Source of the DNA: Myxococcaceae bacterium
GTDB taxonomy: Bacteria > Myxococcota_A > Polyangia > Polyangiales > Ga0077539
Assembly: GCA_004297725.1 (NCBI GenBank)
Contig: SCUS01000071.1
Span: 186,001-250,000, forward strand
Direction: 5' to 3'
DNA: 64,000 nucleotides
In this document: piece by piece, positions 27,944 through 36,671 of the stretch
Layout of the letters: every line of letters begins with the position of its first letter
How positions within the stretch are numbered: the first letter of the stretch is position 1
Made by a program: the position numbers and the translations under genes
Notes under the pieces: model-generated
What the model was told of the DNA's origin: nothing
Seen by the model: only the letters and a program-made list of their open reading frames with translations
Databases searched by the model: none

Positions 27944-28366
27944 ATGAACGCCGACCCCCCGGTGATGCTCTTCGACGGCCACTGCAACCTCTGCAACCAC
28001 GCGGTGGACTTCGTGCTCAGCCGAGAGGCCTCGACGGAGCTGCGCTTCGCGTCGCTGCAGTCCGAGGCGGGGCGCTCGCTGCTCACCCGCCACGGGGTGA
28101 CGCCCCCGGAGGGCGACCCCGACACGGTGCTGCTGGTGGAAGACGGCGTGGTGTGGTCGCACTCGGACGCGGCGCTGCGCGTGGCGAGGCGGCTGCGTAT
28201 GCCGTGGAGGATGATCGGGTGCTTCGGCTGGGTGCCGAGGGTCGTGCGCGACGGGATCTACCGCTGGATCGCGCGCAACCGCTATCGCTGGTTCGGCAAG
28301 AGCGACACCTGCCGCATCGCGACCCCGGCGGAGAAGGCCCGCTTCCTGAGTGCGCCCGGAGGCTGA
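27944..28366 (+). CDS. DCC-family thiol-disulfide oxidoreductase-like protein (DUF393)
   Basis: Predicted protein of 140 residues with the full DCC signature: V-M-L-F-D-G-H-C14-N-L-C17-N, F-A-S-L-Q-S after it, and A-L-R-V-A-R-R-L and I-A-R-N-R-Y-R-W-F-G-K later. The D-x-x-C-x-x-C motif and the thioredoxin-like layout suggest thiol redox activity, though no physiological substrate is established. The gene is short, complete and well separated by codon usage from shadows. It ends one base before the stop of the convergent peptidoglycan-binding gene. Confidence 0.9.
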   Translation: MNADPPVMLFDGHCNLCNHAVDFVLSREASTELRFASLQSEAGRSLLTRHGVTPPEGDPDTVLLVEDGVVWSHSDAALRVARRLRMPWRMIGCFGWVPRVVRDGIYRWIARNRYRWFGKSDTCRIATPAEKARFLSAPGG

Positions 28367-28367
28367 G

Positions 28368-28625
28368 TCAGGTGGTGGGCTTGTTCTTGTTCCAGTTGTA
28401 GCCGATCTGTTGGGCGATGAGCGTCTGGGTGCCGGGGCCCACCATGCCGTCGACGGTGTAGCCGAAGGACTTCTGCAGGTGCACCACGGCGCCGTAGGTC
28501 GCGTCGCCGAACTTGCCGTCCACGTTGAGCCCGTAGCCGAACTTGTTGAGGTTCTCCTGCAGGGTCCTCACCGCGGCGCCCTCGGAGCCCTTCTTCAGAA
28601 CATCACTACCCGCCGTGCTTGCCAT
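28368..28625 (-). CDS. Single peptidoglycan-binding (PG_binding_1) domain protein without signal peptide
   Basis: Predicted 85-residue protein almost entirely made of one PG_binding_1 domain: V-L-K-K-G-S-E-G-A-A-V-R-T-L-Q-E-N-L, then D-G-K-F-G-D-A-T-Y-G-A-V and V-D-G-M-V-G-P-G-T-Q-T-L. It has no signal peptide or catalytic module. The ATG at 28625 is preferred to the upstream one because a GGGAG stretch precedes it and the domain begins directly after. Such a domain would need to be exported some other way, or bind another ligand in the cytosol; a role as a contractile-injection or secretion-system passenger is possible but unproven. Confidence 0.8.
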   Translation of the reverse strand: MASTAGSDVLKKGSEGAAVRTLQENLNKFGYGLNVDGKFGDATYGAVVHLQKSFGYTVDGMVGPGTQTLIAQQIGYNWNKNKPTT

Positions 28626-28697
28626 CGTCGTCACTCCCTTTGCCCAGAGCTCCATTGCCCTCGAGCGGCGTGTCTATCGGGAGCGCCCCCGCGGACG

Positions 28698-29636
28698 TCA
28701 ACTCCCCTTCTTCAGGGGTACTTCATCGACCCACCGGAGAATCGCCTCGGTGATCTCGTCGCGGTTGGTCTCGTTGAGGATCTCGTGCCTCGCGTCGGGC
28801 CACACCCGCACCGTCACGTTGCGCATGCCCGCGCGCTCGTAGCCCTCGACGAGGGCGTGGAAGTCCTTGAGCCCCCGGTGCAGCGGGTCGCGCTCTCCCA
28901 CGGTGAGGTAGAGCGGCAGGTCCTTCGGGAGCTGCGCGAGGTTGGTCGGGGCGCCGAGGGCGGGCATCGCGCCGAGCAGGTCGATCCAGAGCTGGGTGCT
29001 CGCCTGGAATCCGCAGCGGTCGTCGGCGATGTACTTGTCCACCTCCGCCGGGTCGCGGGAGAGCCAGTCGAACTCCGTGCGGTTGGGGGCGAAGGCGCGG
29101 TTGTAGTCGCCGAAGCTCATGCGGGTGAGCAGGGCGGAGGGCTTCGTCGCGCCGACGCGGGCGCGCTCGACCCGGGCCACGAAGCGCCCGATGGGAGCCA
29201 GCGGGTTGCTCACTGCGCTCGCGCAGCCGGAGAGCACCGCGCCCGCGAGCTGGTCGCCCCGCTCGAAGAGCACCTGCTGCGTCAGAAACGAGCCCATGCT
29301 GTGCCCGAAGAACACCCTCGGCACGCCCGGGTGCTGGCCGGTGATGTGGTCCCCGAGGCGGTAGAGGTCATCGAGCACCACGCGCCACCCGTGCTCGGCG
29401 CCGAAGTACCCGAGCGCGCCCTCCCTGGCGGTGCGCCCGTGCCCCCGGTGGTCGTCGGCGTAGACCGCGAGCCCGCGCGCCACGCAGGCCTCCGCGAAGC
29501 GTCGGTATCGCCCGGCGTGCTCGGCGAGCCCGTGCGCGACCTGCACCACGCCGCGGGGCGTCGACTCGGGAAGCCATCCGTAGACGAACACCTCGGTGCC
29601 GTCGCTCGCCTTCAGCGTAAACGTGCGCTCCAACAT
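28698..29636 (-). CDS. Alpha/beta hydrolase, monoacylglycerol-lipase-like (Hydrolase_4)
   Basis: Predicted 312-residue soluble hydrolase. It has the monoacylglycerol lipase pattern: V-V-Q-V-A-H-G-L-A-E-H-A-G-R-Y as oxyanion loop, D-D-H-R-G-H-G next, then F-F-G-H-S113-M-G-S with the nucleophile serine. V-G-E-R-D-P-L gives the aspartate and D-A-R-H-E-I-L the histidine. The usual reaction is hydrolysis of monoacylglycerols or lysophospholipids. No signal peptide is seen. The ATG at 29636 starts the first strand directly. Confidence 0.9.
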   Translation of the reverse strand: MLERTFTLKASDGTEVFVYGWLPESTPRGVVQVAHGLAEHAGRYRRFAEACVARGLAVYADDHRGHGRTAREGALGYFGAEHGWRVVLDDLYRLGDHITGQHPGVPRVFFGHSMGSFLTQQVLFERGDQLAGAVLSGCASAVSNPLAPIGRFVARVERARVGATKPSALLTRMSFGDYNRAFAPNRTEFDWLSRDPAEVDKYIADDRCGFQASTQLWIDLLGAMPALGAPTNLAQLPKDLPLYLTVGERDPLHRGLKDFHALVEGYERAGMRNVTVRVWPDARHEILNETNRDEITEAILRWVDEVPLKKGS

Positions 29637-29716
29637 GGCGCGGACAGTACCCCAACTGCGCCGCGCGCCGAACGGCCGTTGCGGCCACCGCCCCTGGGCC
29701 TCTATGTCTGCGCGCC

Positions 29717-30376
29717 GTGAACGACCTCGCCCGCCTCCTCTTCGCCGCCGTCATGGGCGCCTCGGTGACCGCCGCCCTGCTCATCGTCCCCACCGTCGCG
29801 CGCGGCGCGAAGGGCGCGGCCGTGCCCGCCATCACGGCCGCGGGGCTCCTCGCCTGGCTGGCGGCGGCGGTGGGCGCCTCGTCGGGCGCGCTGCATCACG
29901 CCGCTGTCGCCCCCGCGCTGGCGGTGGGGCTGAGCGCGCTCTGGCTGGGCGCCGGTCCGCTGCGGCGCGCGTGGGAGGGGGCCTCAATGGCGGGCCTCGT
30001 GGGCCTGCAGGCGCTGCGCTTCACCGGCGGGCTGAGGATGCTCGCGGCGAGCGGCGGCTGGCTTCCCGAGCGGTACGGCACCCTCTTCGGCGCGGCGGAC
30101 ATCGCGCTGGCGGTGGCCGCGGTGGCGCTCGCCTGGGCCTGGTCGAAGGGCGCCCCGTGGGCTCGCGGGGCGACCCTCGCATGGGCCGCGCTGGGGGGGC
30201 TCAGCACCCTCGCGGGCCTGGTGGTGCAGGCGCGGCTGGTGCGCCCGACGCCGGGCTTCGAGGGGCTGTGGACCGTCTTCCTGACGCCGGTGCTCTTCGC
30301 CCTGCTGATGGTGGCGGGCTACCGCGCGAGGGTCGCGCCCATCGGGGGAGGGAGCGTCAGCCGCGCTGCGCGGTGA
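29717..30376 (+). CDS. Polytopic membrane protein, function unknown
   Basis: Predicted 219-residue Ala/Leu/Gly-rich integral membrane protein with about six helices and a basic C-terminus. The GTG at 29717 is the first start of the frame and places a good first helix (residues about 5-25) at the N-terminus. No metal, nucleotide or catalytic motif is seen. It is divergent from the lipase-like gene and overlaps the 3' end of the pyrophosphorylase gene by 20 bp. Confidence 0.65.
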   Translation: MNDLARLLFAAVMGASVTAALLIVPTVARGAKGAAVPAITAAGLLAWLAAAVGASSGALHHAAVAPALAVGLSALWLGAGPLRRAWEGASMAGLVGLQALRFTGGLRMLAASGGWLPERYGTLFGAADIALAVAAVALAWAWSKGAPWARGATLAWAALGGLSTLAGLVVQARLVRPTPGFEGLWTVFLTPVLFALLMVAGYRARVAPIGGGSVSRAAR

Positions 30377-31472
30377 TCATGGCGACGAGCGCGTCGTAGT
30401 TGCGCTCGAGATCGTCGTACTCCTTGATGGGAAGGAAGCGCGACGCGGCGCCCTCCCGGGTGACGTGCAGGTAGCGCGTCTCGAACCACCAGGTGAGCTC
30501 TCCGATGAGCCGCTCGAACTGGATCGCGTCGCGCCCCTCGACGGTCTTGCGCGCGGCGCACCAGGTCCACGGGTGCTGGGCCTCGATGGCGTCGAGGTCG
30601 ATCCAGAGGGTGTTGGTGTTGAAGAGCGGAAACTCCCGGTCGGGGAAGCCCGCGGGCAGCCTGAACGCCTCCGCCAGCACCAGCCGTCCGTCGTGCAGCA
30701 CGGGGAGGCCTCCGCGGTCGCCGCCCTGCTTCTCCACCAGCTCGACGGAGACCTGCGCGCCGCTGCGACGGTGCATCGCGTAGAGCGTCGGGTCGATGGT
30801 CGCGCCGAGGTTGTCGACGTTGGAGACGAGCACCGTGCGCACCCCCGCGGCGCGCCACGCGGCGAGCGTCCCCGCGGCGGCGAGGGCCTGCGGGAGGTCG
30901 CCGTGGCCCGTGGCGTAGGGCGAGGGGACGCCCTCGTCGGTGAGGAAGATCTCCCCCTCGGGGGTAAGCCGCAGCGACACGAACTGCGGCGCCAGCGTGA
31001 CCAGCTCGGCGCCGGGCGGAGGTTCGTCGACGAGCGCCGCGGCGATGAGGTCGTGCGTCGCGAAGCTGGTCATCAGCGCCGCCCGGACGCTGCCCGACCA
31101 GCGCGCCACGTCCGCGAGCTTCACGTCGAGGAAGCGCTCGTCTCCAGGGGTGTTGAGCGGCGCGAGGGCCTTGACCACCGAGCCGTAGCGGGTCGCCATG
31201 CCGCCCGCGAGCACCACCACCGCGAGCTCGCCCCGGCGGATGGCCTCGGCGCCCTCCGCGGCGAGCTGCCGGGCCTCGTCGGTGTCGGCGTCCGGCGCGC
31301 TGACGGCGCAGTCGGCCGGCGGCGGGGTGATGTGCCCCTCGATGCGGTGCAGCGACTCGGGCGACCCGGCGGCCTCACGGAGCCGACGCCTCAGGGACTC
31401 CAGCGGGATGCGCTCCGCGTGGAAGCGGGTGAGGGTCTTCGCGAGGTCGTCCGGGAGGTCGATGGCTTTCAT
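30357..31472 (-). CDS. UTP--glucose-1-phosphate uridylyltransferase-like (UDPGP family)
   Basis: Predicted 371-residue cytosolic nucleotidyltransferase. The eukaryote-like UDPGP signature reads V-V-L-A-G-G-M-A-T-R-Y-G (nucleotide loop). Further features are V-L-V-S-N-V-D-N-L-G-A, holding the metal-binding Asp, and F-N-T-N-T-L-W-I-D-L for sugar binding. The family joins UTP and a sugar 1-phosphate to give UDP-sugar and pyrophosphate, feeding polysaccharide and glycolipid synthesis. The first 90 residues are a helical extension usual for this group. Sugar specificity (glucose or N-acetylhexosamine) cannot be read. No glycosyltransferase genes are adjacent. Confidence 0.82.
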   Translation of the reverse strand: MKAIDLPDDLAKTLTRFHAERIPLESLRRRLREAAGSPESLHRIEGHITPPPADCAVSAPDADTDEARQLAAEGAEAIRRGELAVVVLAGGMATRYGSVVKALAPLNTPGDERFLDVKLADVARWSGSVRAALMTSFATHDLIAAALVDEPPPGAELVTLAPQFVSLRLTPEGEIFLTDEGVPSPYATGHGDLPQALAAAGTLAAWRAAGVRTVLVSNVDNLGATIDPTLYAMHRRSGAQVSVELVEKQGGDRGGLPVLHDGRLVLAEAFRLPAGFPDREFPLFNTNTLWIDLDAIEAQHPWTWCAARKTVEGRDAIQFERLIGELTWWFETRYLHVTREGAASRFLPIKEYDDLERNYDALVAMITAQRG

Positions 31473-31598
31473 GTCGCGGGAGCACCCTCGGGCTGCGGTG
31501 GCCCGACGGCGGGCCGAAGGGATACGCCGATTCCGCGATTGTCGCTACGAAGATGCGGCCCGGCGCCGGGGCACTGCGATAGGCTACGGGGCATTGTC

Positions 31599-32276
31599 AT
31601 GAAGACCTTCCCGGTCGGGCTCTTGGTGGAAGACCGTCCGTGCCTCGTGGTGGGCGGCGACCGCGAGGCCTTCGACAAGGCGCGTCGGCTCCTCGCGGCC
31701 GGGGCGAGGGTGACGGTGATCTCTCCCGCGCTGATGCCCTCGCTGGAGGCCGTGATCAGGGCCTCGGACGATCGCGCCCGCTGGGAGGCGAGGGAGTTCG
31801 TCGAGGCCGACCTCGACCCGCGCCCCTTCCTGGTGATGTGCTCGGTGCGCGACGAGGCCCTCTGCGCCCGGCTTCACGCCCGGTCTCTCTCCGACGGCTT
31901 CCTGCTGTGCACCATCGACCAGACGCGGTGGTGCACCTTCACCAACCTCGCGGTGGCCGACGTCGGCGAGGTGGTGGTGGCGCTGGGCTCCGGTGGCAGC
32001 GCTCCGGGGCTGCTTCGTCGGCTGAGGGACGACCTCGTCGCGGGTCTGGGGGGATCGTTTCCGAGCTTCACCCGCTATGTGAGCGACGTGCGCGCCAAGG
32101 CCTCCCTCGAGGGTCGTCGCGACGCCGTGGCGGAGGCCATCTCGGGCCTTCGGCTCGAGATCACGGTGCACCTGCCGTCGCAGTGGCGAGAGCGCTGGAA
32201 GGCCCTCTCTCCCGCGGGCTACGAGTCGGGCGTCCACTCGCTCCCGCCGCTGCACGACGAGCACGACGGCGGCTGA
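31599..32276 (+). CDS. Siroheme-synthase N-terminal-like protein (precorrin-2 dehydrogenase type)
   Basis: Predicted 225-residue protein corresponding to the CysG N-terminal domain (Met8-like). It opens with P-V-G-L-L-V-E-D-R-P-C-L-V-V-G-G-D-R-E-A, the NAD-binding loop, though the usual G-G-G is G-G-D. Then come A-G-A-R-V-T-V-I-S-P, C-T-I-D-Q-T-R-W-C-T-F and G-S-G-G-S-A-P-G-L-L-R-R-L-R, the standard family landmarks. The enzyme oxidises precorrin-2 to sirohydrochlorin and often inserts iron, giving siroheme for sulfite and nitrite reductases. The methyltransferase half of CysG is absent here. The ATG at 31599 is chosen because it starts the domain. Confidence 0.82.
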   Translation: MKTFPVGLLVEDRPCLVVGGDREAFDKARRLLAAGARVTVISPALMPSLEAVIRASDDRARWEAREFVEADLDPRPFLVMCSVRDEALCARLHARSLSDGFLLCTIDQTRWCTFTNLAVADVGEVVVALGSGGSAPGLLRRLRDDLVAGLGGSFPSFTRYVSDVRAKASLEGRRDAVAEAISGLRLEITVHLPSQWRERWKALSPAGYESGVHSLPPLHDEHDGG

Positions 32277-32319
32277 GCCTCCGCGTTGCGACCCCCCCGG
32301 TCGGGTGGTACGGAACCCC

Positions 32320-33903
32320 ATGCGGCCGCGTGAATACCTGATCCCCATCTATCTGTGGATCAGCGCATCGTTGCTGCTGCACCTGCTCTTCGCCAGCGGC
32401 ACCAAGGTCATCGCCGACCGGGTCGGCTCCGATCGACCGCGCCTGCTCGCCCAGCCCGGGGCCGGCGCTCCCAGCGTCTCGGAGATGGAGTTCGAGTACC
32501 CCCCGGAGCCTCCTCCGCCGCAGAGCCCCGCCACGCCTCCTCTGCCGTCGCCTCCGCAGCAGCAACGGCAGGTGGCCCGTCGCGAGCGCACCCCTCCGCC
32601 GCCCACGCCGCCCGCCGCCCGAGCCCCCGCAGCCCCGCCGACGCCTCCGGTGCCGGTGGCTGCGGCGCCGGTGGTTCCGCCTGCGGTGAGGCCGCCTCCG
32701 CTGCAGCGCTTCGTCGACCAGGTGAACCCCAACGAGGAGCCCGTCCCGGAAGACCCGCAGCACCTCGCGCAGAGCAACCGCAACGTGGCCGAGGAGACCC
32801 AGGCCGCGCTCCGCAACCTCGAGCGCGACCAGTCCAACCCCCGCGCGGGGGGCGCTCCCAACCGCACCGATCCCAGGAACCCGGGCAACGCCGACCGTCA
32901 GGTGAGCGCCGACTCGGAGAACTCCGAGGGTCGCTCCGACCGGGTGCCCGACCCCCGGCCTCGCACCGCCGCGGCCGCCGCGAACCGCCCCAACCCGGCC
33001 ACTCCGCCGCAGGGTGATCGCGCTCCGGGGAGCGGCTCGGCTCCCTCCACCGCCGGGGCCGTCGGGCGCGAGGGGGCCGCGGGCGATCCGGTGCCGGGTG
33101 GCGCGGGGTCCATCGAGGTGGCGAGCGGAGCGCAGGGCGCCAACGGGGCCAACGGCGGAGGCGCGACGAGCACGTCCAGCGGCGGCTTCCAGGGGCTGCG
33201 GGGCATGGGGGCGCGCCGGGCGCTCGACTCCCTCACGCCCACCTGGAGCACGTACGCGTCCATCATCGGCGACGCGCGCATCGAGCGCGAGGCCGAGGAG
33301 GCGAGGCGCCGCCGCTCCGCCGCGAGGGGCAGCTTCACCGACGGCTGGCGAGACAACCGTGCCGCCATCGAGAACTTCGTCCCGCACGTGCGCGTGGGCA
33401 ACCAGACGGCGCTTCGCACCGCGGCCTCGCCCTTCGCGGCCTACCTCACGGCGATGCACCGACGCATCCACCGGCTCTTCGCCGACGGCTTCCTCGAGGG
33501 CCTCGGGCGCGTGCCCGCCGACTCCCCGCTGCAGGACGAGGGGCTGGTGACCACGGTGGAGATCGTCCTCACCCGAGCGGGCGCGGTGCACTCCCTCGGC
33601 ATCGTGCGATCGAGCGGGGTGCTGCCCTTCGACGTGGCGGCGCTCAACTCCGTGCGCCGCTCGGCGCCCTTCGGCGAGGCGCCCTCGGCGATCCTGTCGG
33701 GCGACGGCCGGGTCTATCTGCGCTGGGGCTTCCACCGCGACCACCGCCAGTGCGGCACCTTCAACGCCGAGCCCTTCATCCTCCCGGCCCCGGGCTCGGG
33801 CCCGGCGCCCTCGACCCCGGCGCCCTCGACGACGGACGACGGCCCGCCGGCGCGGCTCGGGATGGCTCCGGCCGCAGCAGGAGCTCCAGGTTCTCCAGGT
33901 TGA
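32320..33903 (+). CDS. TonB-family protein with long Pro/Ala-rich linker
   Basis: Predicted 527-residue protein. One N-terminal membrane helix (about 10-28) is followed by a very long linker rich in Pro, Ala and Gln (about 45-300), and a TonB-type C-terminal domain at about 390-475: V-E-I-V-L-T-R-A-G-A-V-H-S-L-G-I-V-R-S-S-G, then F-D-V-A-A-L-N-S-V-R-R-S-A-P-F. TonB spans the periplasm and passes energy from ExbB/ExbD to outer-membrane receptors; neither exbB nor exbD is in the window. The final 50 residues are Pro/Ser/Gly low-complexity. The last 128 bp overlap the CPBP gene on the other strand. The ATG at 32320 is preferred over an upstream GTG. Confidence 0.8.
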   Translation: MRPREYLIPIYLWISASLLLHLLFASGTKVIADRVGSDRPRLLAQPGAGAPSVSEMEFEYPPEPPPPQSPATPPLPSPPQQQRQVARRERTPPPPTPPAARAPAAPPTPPVPVAAAPVVPPAVRPPPLQRFVDQVNPNEEPVPEDPQHLAQSNRNVAEETQAALRNLERDQSNPRAGGAPNRTDPRNPGNADRQVSADSENSEGRSDRVPDPRPRTAAAAANRPNPATPPQGDRAPGSGSAPSTAGAVGREGAAGDPVPGGAGSIEVASGAQGANGANGGGATSTSSGGFQGLRGMGARRALDSLTPTWSTYASIIGDARIEREAEEARRRRSAARGSFTDGWRDNRAAIENFVPHVRVGNQTALRTAASPFAAYLTAMHRRIHRLFADGFLEGLGRVPADSPLQDEGLVTTVEIVLTRAGAVHSLGIVRSSGVLPFDVAALNSVRRSAPFGEAPSAILSGDGRVYLRWGFHRDHRQCGTFNAEPFILPAPGSGPAPSTPAPSTTDDGPPARLGMAPAAAGAPGSPG

Positions 33904-34435
33904 TCAGCGCGTGCGCCGTCAGGGGCGCGAGCACCTCGCCGGTGAGGCGGTAGAGCAGCGCGAAGAGCAGGCCCATCACGAAGGCGCTCGCGGTCCAGGG
34001 GCGCAGGGCGCGGCTCGACGGGATGTGCAGCAGCCCGAAGAGCGTCGCCGTGAGGAGCGCGGCCGCGGGGAAGTTGATCCACCCGGCGAGCGCCGGGAGC
34101 AGGGCCCCTCGGAAGAGCAGCTCCTCGCCGACCGCTGCGGCGAGCCCGAGGGAGCGCAGCTCGCGGGCGGGGGTGCCGCCGAGCCCCTCCCTCAGGGCCG
34201 ACTCCAGCGACGCGGCCCACGACGCCCGGGCGACCAGCGCCCGCGTCAGGCCGACCACGGCGACGCCGCTGAGCGCGCCGAGCGAGAGGGCCAGCGGCAG
34301 CGCGATGGCGTGCGTGCCCCCGAGGGGCGCTCCGTCGTGGAGGGCGCTCGCTCCGAGCGCGTGCCTCCACGTGAGCGCCACGAGCGAGAAGCCCGCGTAG
34401 ACCAACAGCGCGGCGGTGGTGCGGGCGGATGCCAT
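33776..34435 (-). CDS. CPBP-family intramembrane metalloprotease
   Basis: Predicted 219-residue membrane protein of the CAAX-prenyl-protease/bacteriocin-processing (CPBP) family. It has the catalytic E-E-L-L-F-R-G (EExxxR) motif, then L-F-G-L-L-H (FxxxH), and H-A-L-I-N-L near the end of the core, all within helices. Members cleave within membranes; substrates are mostly unknown, some act in immunity to bacteriocins. The last 45 residues are Pro/Arg/Ser low-complexity and come from the DNA that also codes for the end of the TonB-like protein. The start at 34435 is the only ATG in front of the first helix. Confidence 0.82.
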   Translation of the reverse strand: MASARTTAALLVYAGFSLVALTWRHALGASALHDGAPLGGTHAIALPLALSLGALSGVAVVGLTRALVARASWAASLESALREGLGGTPARELRSLGLAAAVGEELLFRGALLPALAGWINFPAAALLTATLFGLLHIPSSRALRPWTASAFVMGLLFALLYRLTGEVLAPLTAHALINLENLELLLRPEPSRAAPAGRRPSSRAPGSRAPGPSPGPGG

Positions 34436-34550
34436 CGTGAGGGGGATCGGAGCCTACCGGGCGCTAACACCGCGCGGTAGGCGGCGCAACCGCTCGGGGG
34501 CTGCGTCGACGATTGACGGAGCGGGCGCGAGCCGTCAGTGTACCGCCGCG

Positions 34551-36056
34551 ATGGAGGACGCCTTCTTCGACGCGGCGCCCCGAGTGCTGGTGGTGGATGA
34601 CGAGAAGGTCATCCGGGAGATCCTCGCGGACTTCCTCTCGCTCGAGGGATTCGAGGTCCGCACCGCGGACGACGGGCAGAGCGCCCTGAAGGAGCTCGAG
34701 GGCAACGCGTACGACCTCGTCATCTCCGACCTGAAGATGCCCGGCATGGGCGGCCTCGAGCTGCTCAACGAGCTCAACCGCACCCACCCCGGCATCGTCA
34801 CGATCATCATGACGGGCTTCGGCACCGTAGAGACCGCCATCGATGCCATGCGGCACGGCGCCTACGACTACGTGATGAAGCCCTTCCGCATCGAGGAGGT
34901 GGTGCACATCATCCAGCGCGGCCTGGAGAAGAAGCGCCTCACGGCGGAGAACCTCCGGCTCCGCGAGGCGGTCTCGCTCTACAAGGTCAGCGAGGCCATC
35001 GCGGCGTCGCTCTCGCTCGACGAGGTGCTCTCCACCGTCGCGACGGCGGCGCTCGACGACGTGCAGGCCGACCTCGCGCTCGTCTACATGGGCGACGAGG
35101 AGAGCGGCATGGTCGAGCGCTTCCGTCAGCAGAGCCCGCGCTTCATCGCCGACCTGGTGAGCGACCTCGGGATGCTCGGCTGCGACGTCCCCACGCTGGC
35201 GGAGCACTTTGCCAGCGAGCAGGTGCTCAACCTGAGCGGGGCGAGGGTGCGGCGCTTCCTGCTCAACCCCTCCGAGCGGCACATCGCGCAGGCGATGATC
35301 GCGGTGCCGCTGCGCATCCGGGGGAAGATCATGGGCTTCCTGGTGGCCCTCGGGTTTCAGCGAGGCAGGCGCTTCGACGAGGGCCAGCGCAAGCTCATCT
35401 CGGCGGTGGGCTCGCGCGCCGCGGCGGCCATCGAGAACGCCCGGCTCTACGAGAACCTCAAGGCCACCTTCAACCAGACCATCCAGGGCCTCGCGCGCGC
35501 CATCGACACCATGGACCGCTATACGGCGGGCCACTCCGACCGCGTCGCATACTACTCGCGGGTGCTGGCCACGCAGCTCAAGCTCTCGCCCGACCACATC
35601 GAGACGGTGCGCCAGGCCGCGCTGATGCACGACATCGGCAAGATCGGCTGCGTGCTCAACCTCAACCGCCCGGGCAGGCTCACCCCGGAGGAGTACGAGA
35701 TCTTCAAGAAGCACCCGGGGTACGGGCGGGAGATCCTGGAGCCGATCAAGTTCCTGCATCCGCTGCTGCCGGGGGTGCACCTGCACCACGAGCGCTGGGA
35801 CGGGAAGGGCTACCCCCTCGGGCTCAAGGGCGAGGCGATCCCGGTCATCGCGCGCATCATCTCCGTGGCCGACACCTACGACGCCATGACCAGCGACCGC
35901 AGCTACCGCCGCGCGCTGCCCCACGACGTGGCCATCAACGAGGTCGAGCGCTGCGGAGGAAGCCAGTTCGACCCCGGCATCTCGGCGCCCTTCCTCCAGG
36001 TGATCGAGCTCGACCGCGAGGAGAAGACCGCGCGCGGCGAGACGGTGCCGGAGTAG
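34551..36056 (+). CDS. Response regulator with GAF and HD-GYP output domains
   Basis: Predicted 501-residue cytosolic regulator. Receiver domain, about 10-125: D16-D17, phosphoacceptor D60 in V-I-S-D-L-K-M-P, and Lys110 in V-M-K-P-F. A GAF domain follows at about 150-305. The HD-GYP phosphodiesterase domain (about 310-490) has intact motifs: T-A-G-H-S-D-R-V, H-D-I-G-K-I-G, H-H-E-R-W-D-G-K-G-Y-P and D-T-Y-D-A-M-T. HD-GYP proteins hydrolyse cyclic di-GMP (and some cGAMP), so phosphorylation or a ligand at GAF would lower the second messenger. No sensor kinase is adjacent. A PilZ receptor is encoded at 60485. The ATG at 34551 starts right before the receiver domain. Confidence 0.95.
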   Translation: MEDAFFDAAPRVLVVDDEKVIREILADFLSLEGFEVRTADDGQSALKELEGNAYDLVISDLKMPGMGGLELLNELNRTHPGIVTIIMTGFGTVETAIDAMRHGAYDYVMKPFRIEEVVHIIQRGLEKKRLTAENLRLREAVSLYKVSEAIAASLSLDEVLSTVATAALDDVQADLALVYMGDEESGMVERFRQQSPRFIADLVSDLGMLGCDVPTLAEHFASEQVLNLSGARVRRFLLNPSERHIAQAMIAVPLRIRGKIMGFLVALGFQRGRRFDEGQRKLISAVGSRAAAAIENARLYENLKATFNQTIQGLARAIDTMDRYTAGHSDRVAYYSRVLATQLKLSPDHIETVRQAALMHDIGKIGCVLNLNRPGRLTPEEYEIFKKHPGYGREILEPIKFLHPLLPGVHLHHERWDGKGYPLGLKGEAIPVIARIISVADTYDAMTSDRSYRRALPHDVAINEVERCGGSQFDPGISAPFLQVIELDREEKTARGETVPE

Positions 36057-36086
36057 TTCGTCGCTGCTATCGTCCGGGTCACCTTC

Positions 36087-36671
36087 ATGACCAACCGACG
36101 CACCCTCGCGCCCTGCCTCCTCCTCGCGGCGCCTCGACTGGGTGACCCGAACTTCGATCACACCGTCGTCCTGCTCGCGCGCCACGACGAGAAGGGCGCG
36201 CTCGGGTGGATCGTCAACGGCCAGGCCCTCGGCCGCGTCGGCGAGCTCCTCCAGAGCAGCAACCTCGTCACCAGCGAGTCGCCGCTGCCCGACGACGGCC
36301 CCTTCGCCCGCGACGCGCGCCGCGGAGGCCCCGTGCAGGGGCACACCGGGTGGCTGCTCTACCGTCGGGGAGAGGTTCCGCTCGCCGGGGAGATCGACGC
36401 GGGGGACGAGCTCGGCGTGACCGGCGACCTCGACGCGCTCGCCTCGGTGGTGCGAGAGCGCAACCAGGACTTCCGGCTGCTGCTCGGCTACGCGGGCTGG
36501 TCGCCGATGCAGCTCGAGGAGGAGGTCGCCCAGGGCGCCTGGCTCCCCGCCGACATCGACGCCGACCTGGTCTTCGACAGCGACCCGGAGACGCTCTGGA
36601 AGCACGCCTACAAGCAGGTTGCGGGCATCGATCCTGGCGCCTTCACCAGCACCCGGGGCGGCAGCGCGTGA
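36087..36671 (+). CDS. YqgE/AlgH-family protein (DUF179)
   Basis: Predicted 194-residue soluble protein. It has the family layout: L-A-P-C-L-L-L-A-A-P-R-L-G-D-P-N-F-D-H-T-V-V-L-L at the start, G-A-L-G-W-I-V-N-G early, G-G-P-V-Q-G-H-T-G-W-L-L in the middle, and L-L-G-Y-A-G-W-S-P-M-Q-L-E-E-E later. The biochemical role of YqgE is still unknown; AlgH was linked to alginate regulation in Pseudomonas. Its stop overlaps the start of the next gene as GTGA, so it is translated with the TPR-peptidase. Confidence 0.92.
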   Translation: MTNRRTLAPCLLLAAPRLGDPNFDHTVVLLARHDEKGALGWIVNGQALGRVGELLQSSNLVTSESPLPDDGPFARDARRGGPVQGHTGWLLYRRGEVPLAGEIDAGDELGVTGDLDALASVVRERNQDFRLLLGYAGWSPMQLEEEVAQGAWLPADIDADLVFDSDPETLWKHAYKQVAGIDPGAFTSTRGGSA

